This document shows positions 33,209 to 40,420 of a stretch of DNA of 64,000 bases, piece by piece; the stretch's first letter is position 1; every line of letters starts with the position of its first letter. Under the pieces are notes generated by a model that was given only the letters and a program-made list of their open reading frames with translations, had not been told where the DNA came from and did not search any database. Origin of the DNA: Saprospiraceae bacterium (lineage in GTDB: Bacteria; Bacteroidota; Bacteroidia; Chitinophagales; Saprospiraceae). A program made the translations under genes and the position numbers. The stretch is taken from NCBI GenBank assembly GCA_016720635.1, contig JADKKF010000004.1:248001-312000 (forward strand), given 5' to 3'.

Positions 33209-34753
33209 ATGCGTACTTTAGTCAAGCGATTCATGTGGATTGTGGTGTTTGTCCTGAACTTTGCTAATATTCTTAAAGCCCAAAAAGAAGGGGATCAATG
33301 GTTGTTTTGTTTTTTAGGAAGTGGGAATTTAGCAACCAGACTGCCTGGATCCACCCTTAACTTCAATTCAAAACCTATGAAACTGGACTCTGTCAAACGT
33401 ATCATGAGTTTTGATAAAGCCAATTCGTCCATCTGCGACAAAAATGGCAAATTATTGTTGGCATGTAACTCTTGTTGGGTAGCTGGTCCTGATAATAATA
33501 TACTTGAAAATGGAGGAGGATTGAATCCTACAGGGCCTTTAGTACCTCCTGTTTTCAGAGATTTCTGCCGAGATTCTATTAGTGGATTGCCTTATACTCA
33601 AAGCATCATAATCCTTCCCAATCCCAAAGGAGACTCCACTTATTATATTTTTCACACACACGCGAGACAACACTATTACACACCGTTCAGTCCAAATAAT
33701 TGGACAGTAATAGCTGCTCCAACTTATATTAGTATCGCCGATATGCGAATTAACAAAATCGTAAAAAAGAATCATCCCATCCTAGACGACAGCGTTTTTT
33801 TGTGTAAAATGGCTGTAAAACACAAAAATAAAAGAGATTGGTGGTTACTCATGCCCATGGTGAATCAAAATAGGTATGTGAGATTCCTATTGGCTCCAGA
33901 TACAGTCATCGGACCATTTTATCAAGAAATTGGGGATGTGAATTCAATAGATGGCGTCCTATCAGGACAAGCATGTTTTTCTCACGATGGCAAGCATTAT
34001 GTCAAAACAGATCTTGCAAACCAAATCTTTCTATTTGACTTCGATAGAGAGACGGGATTGTTAAGCAATTATCGCAAGATGACCTTGCCTGAAATATACG
34101 ATACTGGATGTGCTTTCAGCCCCAGCAACAGATATCTTTATATCAGCACAGCTTACCATATCTATCAATACGATATGCAAGATCCTAACATAGAGTCCAG
34201 CAGAATGACAGTAGCTGAATTTGACGGATTTCGTGGAGATGATATCTTTTTTCCAACCTATTTTTGGCAGATGTTATTAGGACCCGATTGTCGAATCTAC
34301 ATGAATTGTTCTGGAGGGAATCCAAGACACCTTCATGTCATAGCTAATCCAGACCGACGAGGACCTGAATGTACTGTCCTTCAACACAGCATTCGACTTA
34401 CTAGCACCAATAATAATACAATTCCCAATATACCACAATTCCGCATTGACGAGCCATGGCCATGTGATAGCAGTGCGGTAGTCAGTACTCCTGGCATCTT
34501 CGAGATCCCCCTCACCCTCAGCCCCAATCCCGTCAGCGATGAGCTCCAGATAGGCTATGACCTGCGGGGTGACTACCAGCATAGCGTAGCGGAGGTGTGG
34601 GATATGCAAGGGCGACTCATGGTGCGGCAGTCCTTGGATTCGTATCAGAATCGGACGAGCCTCTCGACCCGAGACTGGCTGCATGGCATCTATGCCGTGC
34701 GCATCGTGCAGTATGGCCGCGTCTTGGCTTGGGACAAGGTGGTGAAGCAGTAG
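33209..34753 (+). CDS. T9SS-secreted propeller-like protein, paralog 3 (intact)
   Basis: The 514-residue protein has signal peptide RTLVKRFMWIVVFVLNFANI (cleavage near LKAQ). A beta-propeller-like body follows, with repeats such as GLLSNYRKMTLPEIYDTG, GCAFSPSNRYLYISTAYHIY and MLLGPDCRIYMNC. It ends with a T9SS type A sorting domain (LTLSPNPVSDELQIGYDL to GIYAVRIVQYGRVLAWDKVV). Several cysteines (LLACNSCW, RDFCRDS, PDCRIYMNC) suggest disulfides. It is the only undamaged member of the tandem triplet. The DNA for the sorting domain is visibly richer in G and C than the rest. No known enzymatic motif was recognised. Confidence 0.85.
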   Translation: MRTLVKRFMWIVVFVLNFANILKAQKEGDQWLFCFLGSGNLATRLPGSTLNFNSKPMKLDSVKRIMSFDKANSSICDKNGKLLLACNSCWVAGPDNNILENGGGLNPTGPLVPPVFRDFCRDSISGLPYTQSIIILPNPKGDSTYYIFHTHARQHYYTPFSPNNWTVIAAPTYISIADMRINKIVKKNHPILDDSVFLCKMAVKHKNKRDWWLLMPMVNQNRYVRFLLAPDTVIGPFYQEIGDVNSIDGVLSGQACFSHDGKHYVKTDLANQIFLFDFDRETGLLSNYRKMTLPEIYDTGCAFSPSNRYLYISTAYHIYQYDMQDPNIESSRMTVAEFDGFRGDDIFFPTYFWQMLLGPDCRIYMNCSGGNPRHLHVIANPDRRGPECTVLQHSIRLTSTNNNTIPNIPQFRIDEPWPCDSSAVVSTPGIFEIPLTLSPNPVSDELQIGYDLRGDYQHSVAEVWDMQGRLMVRQSLDSYQNRTSLSTRDWLHGIYAVRIVQYGRVLAWDKVVKQ

Positions 34754-34777
34754 GAGCTAGTTTATTTTTGTTCGGCA

Positions 34778-34793
34778 CAAGTTTGAAAACTTG
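34778..34793 (+). repeat. CAAGTTT-GA-AAACTTG palindrome after paralog 3
   Basis: A 7-bp stem with context TTCGGCA / CGTTGG, 25 bp after the paralog 3 stop. It is the trailing variant, also seen after paralog 1. Confidence 0.6.
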
Positions 34794-34876
34794 CGTTGGT
34801 TTGGGAGCTCCATCTTATTTTATTTTGACTCATAATTTAAAGTTGAACCTTATATTTGAATTTGAAATTTATCCCT

Positions 34877-35167
34877 ATGAAGTCATATAATATATTACCA
34901 TTCTGCATTGTGCTTATTGTTATTGATTCATTTTTAACCTCCTTTTTATTCAAATATTCCCAAAGTTCTAATGGGTCATATGGGTTTGCCCATATCTGGT
35001 TTATAAAGACAATTGTTCTATTTGTGATGCTATTATTAATATTTGTAAATAATATTATTTGGTATTCTAAGAATTCAATTACAATTATGCATTTTATTTT
35101 AAACACCTTTGTATTAATATCACTAGGATTAATTTCTTTATTAGGTTTGAATATTTTTAAATTTTAA
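34877..35167 (+). CDS. small membrane protein of unknown function
   Basis: The 96-residue product from the ATG at 34877 has three hydrophobic segments (ILPFCIVLIVIDSFLTSFLF; IKTIVLFVMLLLIFVNNIIW; FILNTFVLISLGLISLLGL). An earlier TTG at 34856 is possible, but ATG is preferred. No family was recognised. It is AT-rich, lies between the paralog triplet and the DUF6934 pair, and is a typical island orphan. Confidence 0.6.
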   Translation: MKSYNILPFCIVLIVIDSFLTSFLFKYSQSSNGSYGFAHIWFIKTIVLFVMLLLIFVNNIIWYSKNSITIMHFILNTFVLISLGLISLLGLNIFKF

Positions 35168-35592
35168 GTTTAAATTTAATTCTAAATTTAGTGGGTTATC
35201 CACAAATTATTAGGCCACTTTTTTATAATTTTAATAAATTGTTGCCCATGGTATAAACATATTGTGGATCAAATTATATAAATTCTAAATGGATATAAAT
35301 TCAGGTATTCTGCTGATTCTTAAATTGTGCTTTTATTTTGCATCGATTTAAAAAATTCTTTTTTTATGATGGCTTGGACATGTATCACTTAACCTATTGA
35401 GATAGAAATAAGAGGTTTATTATTACCCTAAAGACAAAGATTTTAAGTATTCTGTGGAAATTTCATTTTATATTTGAAGTTATTGATTTGGGTTTCGAGC
35501 TTAAATAGGTAATTCTTAGTGTTAGGTTTGGCTTGGAACAAGGGTAAGTCGTAGGTGCAGCCTACGCCTAGCGGAGAATTATGGGTTGGTAT
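35168..35592. other. AT-rich gene-free stretch with DnaA-box-like 9-mers
   Basis: No convincing ORF was seen on either strand. It contains a perfect DnaA box TTATCCACA at 35196-35204 and two near matches on the other strand (TGTGGATCA at about 35265, TGTGGAAAT at about 35452), plus a REP-like palindrome at 35550-35566. There is no dnaA or dnaN nearby and no iteron array, so origin function is only a remote possibility. Confidence 0.4.
35550..35566 (+). repeat. REP-like palindrome (copy 3)
   Basis: CGTAGGTGCAGCCTACG is preceded by GGGTAAGT and followed by CCTAGCG, the same element as at 29531 and 31330 with one loop-side change. The upstream AAATTTGGCAACGGT box is degraded here (TTTGGCTTGGAACAAGGGT). 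Confidence 0.65.
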
Positions 35593-35748
35593 TTACTGTT
35601 TTGAGAGTTTTAATTCTAAGGGTAGTCCAACTTTTCCTATTAATTTCTTAGCACTTTCTGTTTTGCTCACAAAATTGTCTTTTGATGCTTTAAGATTCAA
35701 GTTTGATTTCTTTTCTGTTTTGGATTTTTTTATACCTGTATAAGCCAT
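35593..35748 (-). CDS. small basic protein paired with DUF6934 (51 residues)
   Basis: A short ORF starts MAYTGIKKSKTEKKSNLNLK and ends GLPLELKLSKQ. Its ATG (35748-35746) is 1 bp after the stop of the DUF6934 gene (TAA, then T, then ATG), a spacing typical of translational coupling. It is lysine-rich and predicted largely helical. The equivalent position after the second DUF6934 copy is also occupied by a small basic ORF (36882-37070). Function unknown; a toxin-antitoxin or partner-protein role is speculation. Confidence 0.55.
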   Translation of the reverse strand: MAYTGIKKSKTEKKSNLNLKASKDNFVSKTESAKKLIGKVGLPLELKLSKQ

Positions 35749-35749
35749 A

Positions 35750-36202
35750 TTATGATCTTTTACTTATAATAAATGCAAGATAGTTAGTATTTTTAATAAA
35801 ACGTTCCCATTTCAGATTTTGTTCCTCAAGACCTATAACTCTGTATTTCTTCGCTATAATATCAAGGTTTTTATTTATACCTATTCGATATAGCCTATTT
35901 CTAGAATTTGAGTTTCCTTCAATTAGAATAGAGCAGTTTGGTTTTTTGTCAATAAATTGTCTTGCAATCTCCCCAACCGTATTTAATATTTTTTCTGTAT
36001 CTTTATTGTCGGTCGTTACATCGTCAAGAACATTTCCAGTTAATGGATCAAGATCACCCATACCTAGATTATACAATTTTGCATCTTCATCAATTAAAGT
36101 AAATTGTACAGCTTTCGTAATTTCTCCCTTGGGTCCATGGCTTATAAACTCAAAATAATCTTCTGAGTCAGAACCTTCGAATTCATACTTTTCTGCTGTC
36201 AT
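35750..36202 (-). CDS. DUF6934 family protein (intact copy)
   Basis: The 150-residue protein has the family's landmarks: YEFEGSDSEDYFEFISHGPK then GEITKAVQF (F-SxGPKGxIxKxV), YNLGMGDLDPLTGNVLDDV, DNKDTEKILNTVGEIARQFI, and the SNSRNRLYRIGINKN block (S-xRxRLYRxxI). It ends WERFIKNTNYLAFIIS. These Bacteroidota proteins are uncharacterised and often occur next to very small ORFs. A second, damaged copy lies 235 bp away in opposite orientation. Confidence 0.75.
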   Translation of the reverse strand: MTAEKYEFEGSDSEDYFEFISHGPKGEITKAVQFTLIDEDAKLYNLGMGDLDPLTGNVLDDVTTDNKDTEKILNTVGEIARQFIDKKPNCSILIEGNSNSRNRLYRIGINKNLDIIAKKYRVIGLEEQNLKWERFIKNTNYLAFIISKRS

Positions 36203-36290
36203 CTCTTGAATACTTGGAGTTTCTGTTAGATTTCAAAGATAAGTTATCAAAATAAATAAATTCAATCGATGGCAGGAAACTTTGTTATAA

Positions 36291-36305
36291 AAATTTGGCA
36301 ACGGT
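36291..36305 (+). repeat. AAATTTGGCAACGGT box (copy 3)
   Basis: Exact 15-mer, followed by CGGACGTAGAAGCAG instead of the AAGTCGTAGGC palindrome. It lies in the divergent gap between the two DUF6934 genes. Confidence 0.6.
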
Positions 36306-36436
36306 CGGACGTAGAAGCAGTCAAGAATTATCGCAAGGATAGAAACAAATTTAAAGAGAAAACTTATAAGTTGCTGACAGAACTCATTATCTTTAGTCAT
36401 CAAGAGTTATAGCTATGATAATTTTTCAGAGTGTAA

Positions 36437-36875
36437 ATGGGAAAAGATAAGTACAATGTAAAAGCCAAATCAGATCATCTAACTTATGAATTCATCAGTG
36501 AAGGGCCAAAAGGAAATATCACGAAAATAGTTGTTTTTCAACATATGTTTGACAATTTCTACAATTTAGCATTTGGCGACTTTAAAAACCAGCATGAAAT
36601 ACTGGATGATTTGATTGTTTCGGACAATGGTGATACTGGAAAGGTATTGGCTACGGTTGCTTCTACTTTATTTGATTTTTTCCAGCATCATAAAGGAACA
36701 ATCGTATTTGCCCAAGGTAGCACGCATTCAAGAAATAGGTTATATAGACGTTATTTGTCTCATTTTTCTCGATATTATTACTGAAAATTTCATTCTTCTT
36801 GGTGAACTTGATGGAAAAATTGAACGTTTTAAAAAAGGGAATGATTATACTTCATTTTACATACACAAACATTAA
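36437..36875 (+). pseudogene. DUF6934 family protein, frameshifted copy
   Basis: The first frame (36437-36784) reads YNVKAKSDHLTYEFISEGPK then GNITKIVVFQ, YNLAFGDFKNQHEILDDLIV, DNGDTGKVLATVASTLFDFF and GSTHSRNRLYR, closely matching the intact copy. After LYR the homology moves to the +1 frame: VICLIFLDIITENFILLGEL and FKKGNDYTSFYIHKH, ending at 36875. One extra base (or two missing) near 36750 explains the shift, so the gene is broken unless this is a sequencing error. Confidence 0.7.
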
Positions 36876-36881
36876 AAAAAC

Positions 36882-37070
36882 ATGCTTAAAGTAAATGTAA
36901 AGGATAAAGCAATCGCAAATATCACAGTCGATAAAACTATGGATGAGAAGTATGATGGTAAGATACTTTTCCCAGAAAAGTATAAAAGAGCAATGGAGCA
37001 CTTTAAGGAAGGAGACCTTGTGCAGAAAGTTGAAGAAATCCTAAAAAAAGAAAAGAGCAGGAGCTGTTAA
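36882..37070 (+). CDS. small protein paired with the second DUF6934 copy (62 residues)
   Basis: The ORF starts MLKVNVKDKAIANITVDKTM and continues KILFPEKYKRAMEHFKEGDL, with a lysine-rich helical tail. It begins 6 bp after the DUF6934 stop, mirroring the arrangement of 35593-35748. The two small proteins share little obvious sequence (both short and basic), so they may be different partners occupying the same slot. Unknown function. Confidence 0.5.
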   Translation: MLKVNVKDKAIANITVDKTMDEKYDGKILFPEKYKRAMEHFKEGDLVQKVEEILKKEKSRSC

Positions 37071-37154
37071 CAGGTTTAGCCTTTAGCAATATATCCAAAT
37101 CATCTCGAAACTTAAAGAATGCAACTTCGATCTAGTATTTAAGATTCAAATTGA

Positions 37155-37169
37155 AAATTTGGCAACGGT
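37155..37169 (+). repeat. AAATTTGGCAACGGT box (copy 4)
   Basis: Exact 15-mer within ATTCAAATTG..., an upstream context shared with copy 1 (29501-29526). It lies just inside the right-hand structured element E, as copy 1 lies just inside element D. Confidence 0.65.
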
Positions 37170-37206
37170 CGGACTTCTGAGTGGTTTACTCTAAGGATAA
37201 TGTTAG

Positions 37207-37328
37207 TGCGCAACCGATGGGAGTGGTCTCGCCGATGATCCGCTAGGATAATGGCGAGAGTCTCGGCGAAGGATGAGTCGAGACGGAACCCACAGACAGC
37301 GGGGTCCGAGTGGAGCGAGGATGCGCCC
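37207..37328 (-). repeat. structured intergenic element, copy E
   Basis: The closing arms are GCGCA and TGCGC. It contains GGACCCCGC (in the place of CGGGTCGC), GTGGGTTCCGT, GTCTCG paired with CGAGAC, and GAGACCACTCCC before the 3' arm. The part order is the same as in copies A and C. It lies downstream of the sugar transferase gene at 37345, on the coding strand. Confidence 0.75.
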
Positions 37329-37344
37329 AAAATAATATAAAAAT

Positions 37345-38760
37345 TTATTTTCCTTTGCCTTGGATGAGTACGAGGATGGTGTAAAACATAATCTTGAAGT
37401 CGAGTGCGAGGCTCATGTTTTCGATGTAGAGGATATCGAATTTTAGGCGTTGGACCATTTGATCTACGTTGGAGGCATAGCCGTACTTGACTTGGCCCCA
37501 AGAGGTAATACCAGGTCGCACTTTGAGCAGATGCCTGAAATGTGGGGCTTTTTGTACGATCTGATCGATGAAAAACTGGCGTTCGGGGCGAGGTCCAACT
37601 AGGGACATTTCGCCGATTAATACGTTCCAAAATTGGGGCAACTCGTCGAGTCTATATTTGCGCATCGTCAGTCCCCAAGGGGTACACCTTTGGTCATTTT
37701 CTTGGGATAAGGCGGGGCCGTTCTGTTCAGCATCTTGATACATGGATCTAAACTTCAGTATCTGAAATGGCTGTCCGTATCTGCCGATTCGTGTTTGTCG
37801 ATAAAATATTGGTCCTGGCGAAGACATCTTCACCCTCAGGGCAATATAAAGGAATACAGGGCTCAACAATATCAGAAAACAGGCGCTACAGACGATGTCG
37901 ATGACGCGCTTAAGTAGTAGCTGCCACTTAGGGATCAAATCATGCTTTACATCGATTAAAACAGCCCCATACACGTGGTTCATCTTGACGCTTCCTAGCA
38001 TGATATCGTACATATCGGGGATGATCTTGATATCGATCTTTTGGTCCACCTCGGCCAGTTGGGACATGATATTGTGTGCCTTTGAGTGTTCATCGGCTTC
38101 GGTCGCTATGATTACCACTTCTATTTCTTCGCGCTGGATGATATCCAGCATATCATTGATATCACCCAGTTGGGGCATCGATTCACTCAGTTCGGTGTTG
38201 GAAAAGTCGCTGGTAGCAATAAAGCCAATGGTGCGATATCCTAAGCCGTTTTTATTCTGATTGAGATCCTTATAAAGCTCCATTGCATTTTGTCCATTGC
38301 CTATGATGAGGGTTTTGAAGAAAACCTTGCCGTTCTTGATATGACCGTGTGCGATGTTTAAAATGACAAATCGAAAAAAGGAGGTAATGAAATAATGTAG
38401 GGCAAAAAGGGTAAAAAACGAACTATAATATGTCTTATAATCTTTGATACGGTCATCGAGGATAAGTAAAAAAAACAGGATAAGCACCCCAAAAAAGCTC
38501 AAAATCAAGGTACGAGATACGGTGGTAAGTCTTGATTTCTTATAAATGTCTCCATAATTATCGAAGATGCTATAGAAAAGAATCCAACCTATGGGTATCA
38601 AAAATATACCATTGAAAAACTGCTTGTCATCGAGCATCTTCCAATCAAAATGGCCCGATTCGATGTATTTTCTGTATATAAAAAATCCAATCCAAGCAAC
38701 TAAGGCGCTGAAATAATCAAAAAAGAAATACAGAAAATTGGTGACGCGCTTATTGACCAA
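37345..38760 (-). CDS. undecaprenyl-phosphate sugar phosphotransferase (WcaJ-type)
   Basis: The 471-residue protein has four to five N-terminal membrane segments, a central nucleotide-binding-like region (VFFKTLIIGNGQNAMELYKD) and a C-terminal bacterial sugar transferase domain. That domain has KRVIDIVCSACFLILLSPVF, SPGPIFYRQTRIGRYGQPF, ILKFRSM, RKYRLDELPQFWNVLIGEMS and LVGPRPER, then RPGITSWGQV. It transfers the first sugar-1-phosphate to undecaprenyl phosphate. It lies 8 kb beyond the operon headed by upxY and is the only initiating transferase visible, so it may serve that polysaccharide. Confidence 0.93.
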   Translation of the reverse strand: MVNKRVTNFLYFFFDYFSALVAWIGFFIYRKYIESGHFDWKMLDDKQFFNGIFLIPIGWILFYSIFDNYGDIYKKSRLTTVSRTLILSFFGVLILFFLLILDDRIKDYKTYYSSFFTLFALHYFITSFFRFVILNIAHGHIKNGKVFFKTLIIGNGQNAMELYKDLNQNKNGLGYRTIGFIATSDFSNTELSESMPQLGDINDMLDIIQREEIEVVIIATEADEHSKAHNIMSQLAEVDQKIDIKIIPDMYDIMLGSVKMNHVYGAVLIDVKHDLIPKWQLLLKRVIDIVCSACFLILLSPVFLYIALRVKMSSPGPIFYRQTRIGRYGQPFQILKFRSMYQDAEQNGPALSQENDQRCTPWGLTMRKYRLDELPQFWNVLIGEMSLVGPRPERQFFIDQIVQKAPHFRHLLKVRPGITSWGQVKYGYASNVDQMVQRLKFDILYIENMSLALDFKIMFYTILVLIQGKGK

Positions 38761-38859
38761 AGCTATGCTTGTAATTGTGTAAAATAATGCGTAAAGATAA
38801 TATTAATTATCGTTTACGTTGTGCATTTCTGCAATAAACACGCATCATGGGATCTAAAC

Positions 38860-39537
38860 CTACCACTGGTATTGGATCTGGGATTGTAAAAAGTCCTGTC
38901 CGTTCTCGTCGTCTATTTTATAATCAAATTGTCTCAAATACCCCGTCGAAAGTGTAATATGATCATTCAACTTGTATTGAAGACCACAAGAGAATCTATT
39001 CCGTTGAAAATAACTAGCTATATTGGTAAAAAATAGCTCATCAGCGATATATAATAGCCAAGGATGGCGTGATTCCATATTCTTATTCAGTGGAAAATAG
39101 AACATCACCCGATACCTATATCTATTGCGATAACTATCAGGTGCAAATCTTTGCTCTACTCTAATTCTTTGCTCGAGTTTAACCCTTCCCAATTTAGAAT
39201 TGAGCTGTATCTGTTCCCAAAGGCGAAACTCATCGTTCATTTTTGGATTTGAAAAATTGCCCCTTTCCATGTAAGTGTCATAATCCCCGACAGCAAAGGT
39301 ACCAGTGATAAATTCATTGGGGCTATACATCAGCCCACCCTTTACTTCGTGATAGTAAAAATTATTGAAAAATTCTAAAGACCGAACCTGGCCTTCCAGA
39401 AAAAGACCAAGCTTGGGTGTACAATTGTATTTAAGGGTAATAATATTCCAAGAGCCCAATCTTTGAGCACAACTTTTGCTGGAGATCAGCAGAAATCCAA
39501 CCATGCAAAATAGCCATATAATATATCCCTTTCTCAT
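38860..39537 (-). CDS. DUF2490 family outer-membrane-like protein
   Basis: The 225-residue protein has signal peptide YIIWLFCMVGFLLISSKSCA. Alternating beta-strands with aromatic ends follow (GRVKLEQRIRVEQRF, YRYRVMFYFPL, LLYIADELFF, NRFSCGLQYKLNDHITLSTG). This matches the DUF2490 family of small predicted beta-barrels in Bacteroidota. It ends in aromatic residues (QYQW), as outer-membrane barrels do. Role unknown. Confidence 0.85.
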   Translation of the reverse strand: MRKGYIIWLFCMVGFLLISSKSCAQRLGSWNIITLKYNCTPKLGLFLEGQVRSLEFFNNFYYHEVKGGLMYSPNEFITGTFAVGDYDTYMERGNFSNPKMNDEFRLWEQIQLNSKLGRVKLEQRIRVEQRFAPDSYRNRYRYRVMFYFPLNKNMESRHPWLLYIADELFFTNIASYFQRNRFSCGLQYKLNDHITLSTGYLRQFDYKIDDENGQDFLQSQIQYQW

Positions 39538-39826
39538 CAGTCAAATGTACAAGATAAAAAATAATTCAAAAAATGAGCTGATGTATATATTTTTAAATAA
39601 TGTGTATGATGCTGTTTTTCTTATATTTATATATTTGCAAAATTTTAAAATGTTAATTTTATCTAAATATTTTACAAAACATTTGGTGGTTTGGAATAAA
39701 AAGTAGAATTTTGATTGATAATAATAAGACATTATACAAATTTATCACCGAAAAAAGATCAGTAGCTTATAAGTAAAAACTTTACATAATTAGTTCAATT
39801 TTATTAACCCACAAACATTGACAATT

Positions 39827-40408
39827 ATGTTAGTTGCTATTGAGTCAGATCAAGAATTGATTCTTCAATATTTGAATGGTGATGAAAAATCCTTCGAAAC
39901 ACTCTTAAATCGCCACAAGAACAAGATCTATACCTCTATCTATTTATTCGTCAAGGATAGAGATTTAGCAGATGACATGTTCCAAGAGGTTTTCATCAAG
40001 ATCATCGATACCATCCGCAAGGGTAGGTACAATCACGAGGGAAAATTCTCACAATGGGCGATGCGAATCGCATACAATCTTTGCGTGGATCAGTTCAGAA
40101 GAAACAAGCGTGTGCCAACCCTCACCCCTACCGACGAATTCGATGTTATGGATATTGTACCCGCTGAGGAGAAGAACATGGAAGAAGAAATCATCATGAG
40201 CCAGACGCACAGTAAATTGAGAAAATACGTGGACAGTCTCCCATTTGAGCAGAGAGAAGTCGTGATATTGAGGCATTTTGCCGATTTGAGTTTCAAGGAA
40301 ATTTCCCAGTTGACGAGAGTTTCTATTAATACTTCTTTGGGACGTATGAGATATGCGCTCATCAACCTTCGCAAGATGATGGAAGGCGTTGAAGCTGGGT
40401 TCAACTAA
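39827..40408 (+). CDS. ECF-type RNA polymerase sigma factor
   Basis: The 193-residue protein has sigma region 2 (YTSIYLFVKDRDLADDMFQE, FSQWAMRIAYNLCVDQFRR) and region 4 (LPFEQREVVILRHFADLSFK, then EISQLTRVSINTSLGRMRYA). An ATG at 39827 is preferred over the upstream TTG at 39818. No anti-sigma factor gene is adjacent: the next gene is convergent, 12 bp away, and upstream is a 289-bp AT-rich gap. It is therefore a stand-alone ECF factor whose regulator is not in this window. Confidence 0.92.
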   Translation: MLVAIESDQELILQYLNGDEKSFETLLNRHKNKIYTSIYLFVKDRDLADDMFQEVFIKIIDTIRKGRYNHEGKFSQWAMRIAYNLCVDQFRRNKRVPTLTPTDEFDVMDIVPAEEKNMEEEIIMSQTHSKLRKYVDSLPFEQREVVILRHFADLSFKEISQLTRVSINTSLGRMRYALINLRKMMEGVEAGFN

Positions 40409-40420
40409 TCCAAAGAAAAA

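Noticed and set aside
38761..38859. Possible small gene between the sugar transferase and DUF2490 genes
   Set aside because: Only about 100 bp, with no ORF of supportable size.
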